Source: Megaustenia siamemsis
Taxonomy: Eukaryota; Mollusca; Gastropoda; Stylommatophora; Ariophantidae
DNA length: 64,000 nt
NCBI GenBank assembly: GCA_032433765.1
Contig: JAVIAB010000073.1
Span: 53,380,634-53,444,633 of the forward strand
Direction: 5' to 3'
The notes below the pieces were generated by a model. It searched no databases, was not told the origin of the DNA, and was given only the letters and a program-made list of their open reading frames with translations. Shown here in pieces: positions 32,304 through 41,490 of this stretch (positions within the stretch are counted from its first letter, which is position 1; every line of letters starts with the position of its first letter). The position numbers and the translations under genes are program-made.

Positions 32304-34426
32304 TAGCTCGTTTCAAAACATATGCCCAACTTCAAAATGCTATTACTCTCTAACCGTTTGTTAAATACTTTTGAAATTTTCCAAATGTTATTAGAATGCA
32401 AAAGACCCTTTAAATGTATATTTAACAAATATCTTGCAGCTGCAGTTTTCTTAAAGCGGCGATATTTCTTTCATGTTTGTCAAAATTGTAAATTGTGAAG
32501 CCCTAAAGAATAGAAATTACCGTAGTTGCTGGTCTACGATTAATTTTCACTAGGTAAAGGCGTGGCCGTAATGGGGAAATAACTGGATAAAACAAATACC
32601 AGGAGAATTATTGTCTGCTCAGTTCGAGGACGGACGATAATAATATCAAGGTATACCTGTATGTCCAATTTTCATAGTTGTGTGGTCCTGAAAAGGACCG
32701 TTTGTTGAAATAATTTAAGGTAATATAGGGGCCAACATTGTGGGGGCTATATACTTTCATTCTGAATCAGACGAGTCTAAAAGATTAATAACTATTTGGG
32801 GTTGAACATTCCACAAACCATCATTTTTCCAATATTCCTCTTCCTGTTTTAAGACGTGGTCTTCACATTTAGCCCAATAATCTTTGTCTATATTTAATAA
32901 AGCAAGATTAGCAAGAGTCTTTACATCGCATATTTTGAATGTTGTATTTTCATCTGCCACTTGTCCTTTTAATTTTGCCTAGATTAGTTCTATGGGATTT
33001 AAATGAGCATGGTAAGGTGGCAGCCTCAAACTTATATGACCGTGCTCTTGGATAATCTTATCTATTTGAAAAATCTTTGTCCTCTGTTTTTGCTTTACTA
33101 GAGATAGTAATTCAGGTTTTAAGTACATGTTATTAAATTGTATGTGCTCCTTTGTGAGCCATATCTTAATAGCATATTTTGTACTGGATGACGTCGGCAC
33201 TTTATCTTCAAGTGCAACAATGTTGTGGTACGCTGCATTGTCCATTATTAGGCAAGATGGTCGATCTAGTGCTGGGAGAACAGAATTTTCAATCCAATGT
33301 CTAAATATGTGACCATTCATCTCAGAGTGATAATCCCGATTGTCTATGGATTTTGAAAGAAAAATGAGCTCTGCATTCTATATTAGTCCATGTTGTCGAC
33401 TACCTGCATGAGCAATTATCAAGCGCTGTCCTTTGCTGCTAGGTATTAATCTCTTAATCTTTCCATCTGATGACTGCCATTCCCTTTGGTTAGTGTGGTG
33501 AGCATTGATCCATGTTTCATCCAAGTACACAATATCATTACCTTGCTTGCGCACCTCTTTTACTTCACGTAAGTACTTGCTTCTCATGACTACTATATGT
33601 GGTTTCTCACAGATGATGTTTCGTCCATTGGAATACTTTCTGAATGTAAAGCCTGCAGCTCTCACATTCCTCCATAATGTAGACTTTGATATTTCAATAC
33701 TGTTGTTCTTTTTCAGCGATACTTTTAATTTTCTTATTGTAACAGTTTCATTCATACCGAACATTTTGCGAATTTCACTTCTAATAAGTTCACTGTCGAA
33801 ATTATCCAACATTTTTGCTCTTCCTTGTGATTTTGTATATTGGGAACATTGACGGTCACGTGCTTGAATCCAGCGATTAAATGACCGTTTAAATAAATCC
33901 AAAATGTGTCTTGTCCTATTCTCAGGGTTTTCTAAAGAATGAAATAATCTTCCTCGTTTAGCCTCTTTGCAAAAATAGTCATACATTTTTATTGCGATGT
34001 TTTGTAAACTGCAGAATTTCATTTTAACATTTTAAAACTCATGATAAATGTTATTGTTCCACGTTACGCCGCTGAATGAACGGAAATGGAACACACAATG
34101 CCTCGTGTTTACTACCAGTGTCAAATTGTGTCAGAAAACTCACGCGGAAAGCGTGAAAAATCGTAAATTTGAACGTGTATAGATTTGTAATCGCTATTTT
34201 TAACTTAAATACTGTAAACACTAAGTTTTGACTACATCAATGGGTCGTTATAAATTTATATAAATCAAATAAGCAATAATAATAACCAAATGTTTGTTTT
34301 TAATGAAATTAATTCCCTGTTGGGTTCTAATCATTATAACTATACATGCAAATTTTGAAAAAAATACAAAAAGCGGTTTAAAAGATATTGATTTTTAAAG
34401 TTGGGAACGACTTATGAAACAAGCTA
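32304..34426 (-). mobile_element. IS630/Tc1-mariner-like DNA transposon, copy 1, 2.1 kb
   Basis: Ends read TAGCTCGTTTCA...CCCAACTTCAAAA and, inverted at the right, TAGCTTGTTTCAT...CCCAACTTTAAAAA. This is an imperfect TIR of about 35 bp. Each end is flanked by TA (32302-32303, 34427-34428), the target preference of the Tc1/mariner group. Inside, on the minus strand, is a DDE transposase (34022-32757), broken by a TAG near 33380, one near 32980 and shifts. A second copy with the same ends lies at 61978 to beyond 64000. Confidence 0.9.
32757..34022 (-). pseudogene. DDE transposase of copy 1, interrupted
   Basis: N-terminal half 34022-33378: MKFCSLQNIAIKMYDYFC start, a helix-turn-helix-like region with SKSTLWRNVRAAGF, then DIVYLDETWINAHHTNQREW with the first catalytic Asp. 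C-terminal half: CLIMDNAAYHNIVALEDKVP with the second Asp, then LPPYHAHLNPIEL with the catalytic Glu. The second D and the E are separated by about 83 residues, far more than the 34-41 of classical mariner/Tc1, because of an insert (IWLTKEHIQFNNMYLKPELL to KIIQEHGHI). Stops at the C-terminal side of the first half and after NPIELI, so it is inactive. Confidence 0.85.
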
Positions 34427-34619
34427 TAATTCACATCTCAAGCCATTTTCCCCTTTTATTTATTTTATGGGAAACTTCCAATCTGTGTCTTTTCTTATAA
34501 CTTCAGCCGATTTACTCAAACACTAATTTATGTTGACTAACTTCTACTTCTATCTTGTCGCGAGTGACTACTTTGGTAGTGAAAGCATAAAGTGAAGATG
34601 AAATTCCTTAAATGAGATG

Positions 34620-34960
34620 TTTCTGAGAGCTAAATGGCACTTTAATGTATTGTAGGAATACAACTGTGAGATAAGAGGCACTTTAAAGTATTGTAGAAAT
34701 ACGTATTGTAGAAATACAATTGTGAGATAAGAGTCACTTTAAAGTATTGAAGAAATGCAATTGTGAGCTAAGAGGTACTTTAATGTATTGTAGAAATGCA
34801 ATTGTGAGCTAAGAGGCACTTTAAAGTGTTGTAGAAATACAACTGTGAGCTAAGAGGCATTGTAATGTATTGTAGGAATACAACTGTGAGCTAAGAGGCA
34901 CTGTAATGTATTGTAGAAATACAACTGTGAGCTAAGAGGCACTGTAATGTATTGGAGTAG
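34620..34960. repeat. About 41 bp minisatellite, 8 units
   Basis: Unit AGAGGCACTTTAATGTATTG / TAGAAATACAACTGTGAGCTA with T/A substitutions. It runs directly into a family-C repeat at about 34960. Confidence 0.9.
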
Positions 34961-35590
34961 TGGAGGCAAAGGCGCCTCACCGCAGCAGAGCTGAAAGTTG
35001 TTAGCGACCATTAGGTGATGGCTTGCGCAAGGATCGGTGACCCAGAACAATCCAGACCCTGCTCCACCTCTCCGTGGTGCCTCCAGAAACAGACTGGCCT
35101 TTCTAGTCTGGTCAAGCGAATAGGGGTCGAAGAGGGTTGACAACCCGGTGCTCCAAAAATGCCATGCTGAAGTCGGATTTGTTGGGCCGGAAAGCGCAAA
35201 TATCACAATTGTACCGCAAACCCCAAAACAACGTAGACACGTCCACTTAACGTCCGTCAATGGGGTGTCCGGTTAGCGCAATCGATAGGCGGTTGGCTTA
35301 CCACGGCAACAGCCGGGGTTCGTACCCTGGCGAGGACACCTGTGTTTTACTAATTCCCTAAAAATTAGTACCTCTGAAGTCGGAGTAAATCTGCCTGCAT
35401 GGCGAGGGGCATCCTGTAATGGGATAAAACAGACTTTACACGCAAAATTCAGTCCCACAAAATTGAGTGGGTGGGACTTCGTCAGAGGTCAAAGCTGACG
35501 AAAGCGAACGAACGAACGAACTTAACGTCCTTTTAAGGGCGGATGACGAAAAGGTGCGATTCTTTAGTCATCGGGTGAACGCAAACGAAT
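34960..35590 (-). repeat. Family C repeat copy split by a nested SINE
   Basis: Left part 34960-35255 (AAGGCGCCTCACC... GATGGCTTGCGCAAGGATCG ... CACGTCCACTTAACGTCC) and right part 35520-35590 (CTTAACGTCCTTTTAAGGGC ... TTTAGTCATCGGGTGAACGC) are contiguous in the other copies. The break holds a complete family-B SINE. Confidence 0.85.
35256..35519 (+). mobile_element. tRNA-derived SINE (family B), full length, 11 bp TSD
   Basis: Head GGGGTGTCCGGTTAGCGCAA (box A) with GGGTTCGTACCCTGGCGAGG (box B), body CTCTGAAGTCGGAGTAAATC ... GACTTCGTCAGAGGTCAAAG, and tail (CGAA)n. Flanked by ACTTAACGTCC at 35245-35255 and 35520-35530. The head can still be drawn as a tRNA-like cloverleaf beginning GGTGTCC and ending GGACACC. 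Confidence 0.9.
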
Positions 35591-35599
35591 GAACGCATT

Positions 35600-35814
35600 G
35601 AAGTAGTAAAGCTGTTGTAACACAGGCGAGGAATCTGTTGTATTGCAGGAAGGGATTCTGTTATATTACAGGACATAAACTGTTGCTTTCATCTCTTGTA
35701 CTACATGAGAAGAATATAGTGCTACAACATTTTATTTTACTGAATCAGATGCTAATTTTTGGTTCCTAAAATAACGTTGTTGCGCTGTATTTAAAACCTG
35801 AATGTAATCTTCTG
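35600..35814. other. Intron, nothing recognised
   Basis: Short stretch with paired motifs (GGAATCTGTTGTATTGCAGG / GGATTCTGTTATATTACAGG, a 24 bp direct duplication at 35628-35675). Confidence 0.45.
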
Positions 35815-36100
35815 ATATGAATCTGGAAGGAAGTAATCTAAAATAACTAATTAAAAAAAATAAATCTGCAAACAAGTAATTTCAAACAAGTAGATTTTTT
35901 TTTTTTTTATATATTAAATCTGCAAGCAATTAATTATCCGGCTAAAATTTGGAAGCAAATACATTTGTTGAATGAAATCTGGACAGAATTAATCTTTGAC
36001 TAAAACCCAGAATGAAACAAGCATTCTTTTGATTGCAATCTGGAAAGCAAGTATTATCTTGACTGAGATCCAGAAGAAAGTAATATTTTGATTGAATAGT
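35815..36100. repeat. Highly degenerate tandem repeat (AAATCTGGAAG...TAAT)
   Basis: About seven diverged units of roughly 40 bp built on GAATCTGGAAGGAAGTAATC, with AATCTGCAAGCAATTAAT, GAAATCTGGACAGAATTAATC, GCAATCTGGAAAGCAAGTAT and GAGATCCAGAAGAAAGTAAT. Confidence 0.65.
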
Positions 36101-36182
36101 GAAATCTCATAATTGGTTTTCTAAAACAGGACAACACAAATGATTGCTAAGAACTATTTGAAAAAAAAAAACTGGCACATAC

Positions 36183-36331
36183 TTTTTGATAGTCAACTGT
36201 AAGATGTTGCCAGCTTGTCTGACAAGCTCCTGCGCGTCACTGTGCTCCAGGTTGGTGGCCATCACATTGCCTACTTTGAGAATTACGTCGCCTGGTCCGA
36301 GAGCTGCTGCTGCCACACTTCCAGGAGTTAC
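36183..36331 (-). CDS. PDZ-LIM (PDLIM/Zasp-like) gene, exon for the second half of the PDZ domain
   Basis: Acceptor ACATGTAG before 36331 and donor AA|GTATGT after 36183; 149 bp, entering in phase 0 and leaving two bases into a codon. Product: VTPGSVAAAALGPGDVILKV, then GNVMATNLEHSDAQELVRQA and GNILQLTIKK. This is the canonical C-terminal half of an ALP/Enigma/Zasp-type PDZ domain: V-x-P-G-S-x-A, L-x-x-G-D-x-I-L-x-(V/I)-(N/G)-(G/N), then the alpha-B helix (H-x-(D/E)-A-(Q/V)-x-L(V/I)) and the last strand L-x-(L/V)-x-(I/V). PDZ domains of this family bind alpha-actinin at Z-discs and stress fibres. The first half (the P-W-G-F carboxylate-binding loop) must be on an upstream exon; I did not find it up to 64000. 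Confidence 0.9.
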
Positions 36332-36589
36332 CTACATGTCAATGGTTAGACTTATAAATTATTGCATTTATTTATATTAAATATAATAGATATTATTAGC
36401 ATTATTTATGAATGGAAATGGCCTTAGCAAAACAACTGAGACGAGTAATATTTACTTTTGGGGGACCATAAATATTATTCAATTTCAGAGGTTCTCACCC
36501 TTTACTGTGCTCACGGGCGCACTGTAAATTGTCTAAAGAACCGCGGGGGACAGTATCCAATTTTTTTAACAACAGCTACTCATATTTAA

Positions 36590-37055
36590 AAAATACAAAT
36601 TTTCAACTCCAATATTAAGTCAGTCCTATTATATGGCTGTAAAACATGGAGAACAACAAAATTGACAATCGTGTAGATACAGACTATCATTAATGGATGC
36701 TTACGCGGAATAAAAGAATGGAAATGGCAGGACAAAATCACTAACATAGAATTATGGAAATGTACCAGTCAAATACCAGTAGATAAAGAGATACAGCGAA
36801 GACGATGGTGCTGGATAGGACTAACACTGCGGAAGCCAACTGAGAGTATTACACAACAGGCCCTTTTTTGGAATCCCCAGGGGAAAAGACAAAAGAGGGA
36901 GGCCAAGAAATTCTTGGAGAAGACAGACAGAAGCAGAGATGAAGATGATGGGGAAAACATGGAATGATCTTAAAAGACTGGCAAGAAACAGAACGACTTG
37001 GAAAGTGTTTGATGAAGACATATGCTCCACAGGGAGCTAAAAAGTAGAAGAAGAA
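36590..37055 (+). mobile_element. LINE (family C) C-terminal fragment
   Basis: Begins with FNSNIKSVLLYGCKTWR (RT C-terminal motif Y-G-x-(E/K)-(T/S)-W) and runs on through GGATGGAAATGGCAGGACAA-like, TTTGGAATCCCCAGGGGAAA and TATGCTCCACAGGGAGCTAA to an AGAAGAAGAAG tail. Frames are broken. This is the longest of the three family-C copies. Confidence 0.8.
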
Positions 37056-37489
37056 GACTTATATTTATAAGAACACCTTTTTGTTCGTCGCACGGTTATT
37101 GTGTATCCCTTTTCGAATAAAAATAAATAAGAAGCGCTGTCTCTGATCAACAACCTTACCCCGCACACCTTCTGAAAATAAACAGCAAATTGAAATCTTA
37201 AAGGACTACGCTGCACTGAACTAATGTGATATTTTTTTGGGCATTGCATTTTTTTTTCCTGCTTGATTTTCAATGGTTGGAAGGTATGATGACGTGCCTA
37301 GTCGCAAGCATTTATCATGATGTGAATCAGTCAGGCAACACCTGTTTCAGGACTTGATAACGTTCATTGCTTAAAAAAAAATACTGATTTGCACAGGTAT
37401 GTCAAACCCAAACGTGATTTTAATTTGTTTTCAAAGATTGAAACTTCTTTCTGTGAAACTAAGATTTTTTTTTTTTTTTTTTTTTTTTT

Positions 37490-37850
37490 AACTCGCATCT
37501 GATTTCAAAGCAATATCATTCTTGATGTCCAGGATCTCATTTGTGAACTCTTCCACTCTGAAAACAAAATAATCCTTGAAATCGATGAAGCAGCTTCTGT
37601 GACGTCGATTTGATAAGTATATGGATTCGCAAGAAAGCAAACCACTGGCTTAAGAAAATGATCAAATCTTGAAACCGTTCATCAAACTGTTCAAGAAGCT
37701 TGTGTACATGACCAACAAATAACGAAACTCGCTGGTACCCACAATTTTCTGCATATTTGAAAAGTGAACTTTTAATATCAAATGAAGCAGCTGTGACATC
37801 GTTGTTAACACAGGCTTGGTAAAAGATGATTGCATGTTTTTGCTTTCAAT
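37490..37850 (-). pseudogene. hAT (ZBED/SCAND3-like) transposase fragment
   Basis: The minus strand has HKLLEQFDERFQDLIIFL, then PVVCFLANPYTYQIDVTEAA and, after a one-base shift, VEEFTNEILDIKNDIALKSD. In ZBED5/SCAND3-like hATs a F-x-x-RF-x-D...NP(F/Y)-x-x-(D/N) segment followed by (E)-L-x-x-I/L-x-x-D...LK-x-x precedes the C-terminal dimerisation domain. Upstream a T-run (37465-37489) replaces the continuation. Confidence 0.6.
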
Positions 37851-37979
37851 TCAACTACTTTTACTATTTCGTACTTCTGAATTGGATAAATATTTTTCCG
37901 TGAATGATTTGTGATTTGTTTGGAAATGACGTTCAATATTTTATTTCTTGGACACCGCAACATGGCGGCTACAGATCGA

Positions 37980-37983
37980 TCTA

Positions 37984-38043
<60 letters not shown>

Positions 38044-38045
38044 AC
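37980..38045. repeat. (CT)n microsatellite
   Basis: About 58 bp of CT followed by CACACACAC. It gives an artefactual Ser/Leu repeat frame. Confidence 0.95.
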
Positions 38046-38049
38046 ACAC

Positions 38050-38555
38050 ACTTTCTCTTTATTTCAATAAAGAAAAATATGTTCCAACTCTCTTCAAATT
38101 AGGCCTTATGTTCGCTGTCTGTTCTCTGAAATTGGTTATTGGTTATGGAAGGCCTCTGTATCACAGCAAACGAATTAAAATCCATAATTACTCAACCGCC
38201 CGTGCCAGTGGAATCATCCGAATTACTAACTCATCTCCCAAACAAAGAAAGGTAACTGTAGTCCCCATCGTAGCAGTCTCAGCACACGCCAAAAGACATA
38301 AGGCGAAACCGCGCAGAAAGTGAACACAGCCAACTGTTCCCCGTCATACGATATCATCATTCATCGCAAACAAGCGGGATATCGAAGCAGGATCAAAACG
38401 GATGAGGCACACAGCTCACGGTGTTCACAGAGCACTTAACTCAGTAGCTCCTGCAACAAGCCGGACCTGGAATATGAGGAAACTGCAAGGAGGAACACTT
38501 TTCAGACATAGCCTTCAATGGTTCCTGCCGCCTATCCACCATATACCATGGGAGT
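38050..38555 (+). other. Unidentified region with a 69 bp repeat shared with 46.7 kb
   Basis: Partly open on the plus strand (GYGRPLYHSKRIKIHNYSTA, then RITNSSPKQRKVTVVPIVAV and AHAKRHKAKPRRK). The segment 38141-38209 recurs at 46711-46779 with about six changes (CGAATTAAAATCCATAATT core), so this is probably part of a dispersed element such as a LINE ORF1. No domain recognised. Confidence 0.35.
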
Positions 38556-39320
38556 TCACGTCCTCCCGAAAATGATGATCGTCATAGCACTTGATGATGT
38601 TAGGCCATCATTGATGACTCCAATTCCAAACATATAGACACACAGTGGTGGTAAGTTATCATTTCCAATCCAACAGAAGCCACATGACCTGTAGTTAGTA
38701 AAACCACAGAGAGAATATGATTTTGTGACCTTCACTGATTCACTCTTAGATGTGAATGTGTAGTTTACACAAGAGGAGAAGTTTTCAACTACAGTGATCC
38801 CATTTAAGGCAATTCTGGGATAGCAAGGCAAGTCTCCTTTATAGCAGCAGAACTTGATGTTCTCCACTCCCTTCTTGTAGCTGCTGCCACACGATTCTGA
38901 TGTCTCATTAACTTGGACATCATTCAAGAAGAATGTCAGATTAACATTCCATAGATATGGCTCTGCTGATGAAATGCTTGGTGCAACAGTTGTATCAATC
39001 ATACTGGAGGCTCCTGGTCTGTGGTCATTAATATCACAGACGGCACATGATGTTGTTATATTCAGTGTTTCTTTCTGGGGTGTAAATATGTGGCACATAC
39101 ATGGAGAGTGGTTTGTGGTCACAGTAATCCCATTAAAGGCAATTCTAGGGTAGCATGGCATAGCTGTTTCAGAACAGCACAATCCTGTGATGTTTTCTGT
39201 GTTCGCTATAAAGCTGCTGCTGCTACACAATCCTGACCAATTATAGGTGTGGACATAATTCACTTGCAATGACAAAACTGCTTTGTTTACATCATAAACC
39301 TCTGGAACCGAATCATTTAT
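38556..39320 (-). CDS. Putative extracellular protein with two cysteine-rich repeats (partial)
   Basis: Continuous minus-strand frame from about 39340 (NEDIPDGKINCTISPINDSV) to the stop at 38556. Two repeats of about 100 residues align: W-x-(G)-x-C-SSSSF...ENITGLCC...MPCYPRIAFNGITV...PCMCHIFT...TTSCAVC and ESCGSSY...ENIKFCC...LPCYPRIALNGITV...SCVNYTFT...SYSLCGF. Each repeat carries C-S-S, CC, PCYPRIA-x-NGITV and a final C-x-x-C or CG. N-glycosylation sequons (NIT, NLT, NET, NFS, NYT) are frequent, fitting a secreted or cell-surface protein. I do not recognise the family. The last 15 or so residues look like read-through of an intron. No signal peptide or start was found; upstream continuation is in another frame (next entry). 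Confidence 0.55.
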   Translation of the reverse strand: MNDSVPEVYDVNKAVLSLQVNYVHTYNWSGLCSSSSFIANTENITGLCCSETAMPCYPRIAFNGITVTTNHSPCMCHIFTPQKETLNITTSCAVCDINDHRPGASSMIDTTVAPSISSAEPYLWNVNLTFFLNDVQVNETSESCGSSYKKGVENIKFCCYKGDLPCYPRIALNGITVVENFSSCVNYTFTSKSESVKVTKSYSLCGFTNYRSCGFCWIGNDNLPPLCVYMFGIGVINDGLTSSSAMTIIIFGRT

Positions 39321-39337
39321 GGGACTAATAGTACAAT

Positions 39338-39547
39338 TTATTTTTCCATCGGGGATATCTTCATTGAGTCCCCAAAAAAAGGTCTTTGGTTAAAAAGCAC
39401 ATATGCTTTTGAGTTAAACACAAAATGAGCCCACTTCATAGATTCAAAATGATCCTTGCCAATGCCATCGGTTTGCACAAGTTCTCTTCTCTCTGAAATA
39501 CTCGTCGCAAAGATGTAGAATGTGCGGAAAACTACACACATACACAC
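39338..39547 (-). pseudogene. Possible 5' continuation of the Cys-rich frame, shifted
   Basis: A frame (VVFRTFYIFATSISERREL, then HFESMKWAHFVFNSKAYVLF and GDSMKISPMEK) stops at TAA in GGAAAAATAAATTG, while the Cys-rich frame is open across the same bases in the next phase. Poly-T (7) and poly-A (5) runs in the overlap (39371-39377 and 39344-39348) are plausible sites of a one-base indel. It could instead be unrelated. Confidence 0.3.
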
Positions 39548-40479
39548 ACAATATATATATATATATACGTGCTAATAATAGTCGTCTGTTTCTAATTAGA
39601 TACGAAAAATAAATAAATAAATGACAGACACAACGCTACTGCGGTAAATACACAACAAAACACTGCAGTTAATTTTGAATTTTTTTACGAGGGGTTTTAT
39701 AGTTGTGTATCACTGACAACTGTTGGCATAACTGGCCATCAAGAAACGTGTTGGCCCGACTCATGACTCTTTCAGAAATTGCTGAAACACCAAGTCTATG
39801 CCGCCACTTATATTTACGTAAATTCGCGCTCACCTATAGTCAAATCTTTCAAGATACCGCATCAGGGATCATTTCAACCGCTAAATCTGCTTTGTTCTGA
39901 ACATCTCATGCTGATGCTTACCGCTTCTGTTAATTTAGAAGGAAAAAACGTCAGCGTTTGCTCTATTCTGTCTTTGAGATGTGTTTCTCTCAATCTTTCG
40001 TTCAACGGAATGCATTATAATAAATGGCATAAATCGCTGGAATGAGGCTGGAACTTCGTGGCACCAAGAAAACACGAGATGGGCATCAAGAAAACACGCG
40101 GCGGGCACCAAGAAAACACGTGGCGGGCGCAATGGAGCCACCAATCACCGCTTTGAGAATCACTGCTCTATTTTGATATTGACAGAAAAGTATAAAGGGA
40201 AAGAACTAAACAAAGATTCTAGATAAAGCCCATCATAACAGACAGATCGGTCATGGTTACATACACAAGACCTGCCCAAAGTGCAGTGCAAGTGCCAGTT
40301 TAAAAACAACGGTTTTAGCTTGTATGTGCAGTCTTTGACCCGATAATGACCATGATGAGCTGAAGCACGAAGATGACTATGATACTAATGTACGTCAGTA
40401 AGGGAAAAACGAAAGCAAAAGTAATAATAAGAGAGGAAATAAGAGTAAAAATAGTAGCACAAGTGAGAATAAGCCTGAT

Positions 40480-40872
40480 TGGTTGGTTGCGTTCGCCTGA
40501 TTATTAAAGTATTCTAGAGTATTCGTAGACTGTAAAATTATTCTTCGTCATCCGCCCTTAAAAAGACACTAAGTGGACGTATCTGCGTTGTGTTGTGGTT
40601 TGCAGTATAACTGTTATATTTGCGCCTTTCCGCCCAACACATCCGACTTCAGCACGACATTTTTCAGTACCGGGTTGTCTTCCCTCTCCGATCCCTGCAC
40701 GCTTCGCCAGACTAGACAGGTTAGTATGTTACTGGAGGCACCACGGAGAGGTGGAGCAAGGTCTGGATTGTTTTGGTTCACCGATCCTGGCGCAATCAGC
40801 TGTGGGTCGCTGACAACTTCCAGCTCTGGTGCTGGTAGGCGCGCCTTCACCTCCAGCCTGATTGTAATCATA
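40480..40872 (+). repeat. Dispersed repeat family C copy
   Basis: Runs GGTTGCGTTCGCCTGATTAT, then CGTCATCCGCCCTTAAAAAG, TGGTTTGCAGTATAACTGTT, GGAGGCACCACGGAGAGGTG, CACCGATCCTGGCGCAATCA, to GGTAGGCGCGCCTTCACCTC. Reverse-complement arrangement of the copies at 22.05, 34.96 and 58.30 kb. About 390 bp, no TIR, no obvious poly-A; GTTGGTTGCG at one edge parallels the (CCAA)n edge of the 58.69 kb copy. Confidence 0.85.
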
Positions 40873-41229
40873 AGATTACCATGCTAAGAACAGCAAGAGT
40901 ATAAGATCCATGTAAGTTATTATGAATTTTCTTTGAACTTTTAACTATGAACTAATTTTCATACAAATGTGGGCGTCTTTTTGTTCAAAATCATCTGGCC
41001 AGAAGAAAAGTTATCAATGTTTGGATATTTGGAAGAGACTGGCATCATAGGCTCTTCAGTGGTTGAAGATTAAGCAACAAGTGACCCATTGTATTCATAT
41101 TTGATTGCAGTTCTGTAATGTGGCACAGTCATCTTTAGAGATCTCTAAAGTTAGATGTTGCAATTTGGTTTGTGCAAGAAGTTGAGTCTATTTGAATGAT
41201 AATAAGATGATATGTGCAACCAGACAAAA
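40873..41229. other. No recognised feature
   Basis: AT-rich, unique within the window. Confidence 0.45.
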
Positions 41230-41490
41230 TCATCCACAATTAATGTATCTGTACTTGTCGAGGGTGAAATAAAAACTCAGTTCTAGATAAGAACTCAGAT
41301 CTAGAGCAGCTCTCTGCGATACAACAAAAGACATTCCTGTCCATTCACTGATGTTATCCACCCATCTTTTCTTTTGTCCTCCCTGTCCTCGTTTGCTTGG
41401 TACTGTGCTATGCAGAATGGTTTCGGCGATGACTGTGGCACGTGGTACGTGTTTATACAAGGTCAGTTTCTGCTCTATTACTACAGACAA
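41230..41490 (-). mobile_element. LINE RT C-terminal fragment (another family)
   Basis: Minus frame with TLYKHVPRATVIAETILHST, VPSKRGQGGQKKRWVDNISE, then WTGMSF...SQRAALD. K-R-G-(R/Q)-GG-(R/Q)-x-K-(R/x)-W-x-DNI-x-EWTG is a common LINE C-terminal motif distinct from families A-C here. 5'-truncated and short. Confidence 0.7.

Larger units (their letters stand above)
36486..40165. mobile_element. Possible decayed hAT element with nested insertions
   Basis: The left end CAGAGGTTCTCACCCTTTAC (36486) and the inverted right end ...CTTTGAGAATCACTG (40165) resemble hAT termini (CAG-x-G-(G/A)TTCTCA). Candidate 8 bp flanks TTCAATTT and CTCTATTT match at only 5 of 8. A hAT transposase scrap lies inside at 37490-37850. 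A 24 bp repeat (CAAGAAAACACG(C/T)GGCGGGC) sits next to the right end. The interior also holds a LINE-C copy, a (CT)n run and the Cys-rich frame, so the span may be composite. Low certainty. Confidence 0.35.

Noticed and set aside
35262..35340. Functional tRNA gene
   Set aside because: A fairly good tRNA-like fold, but it is followed by a conserved SINE body and flanked by a target-site duplication.
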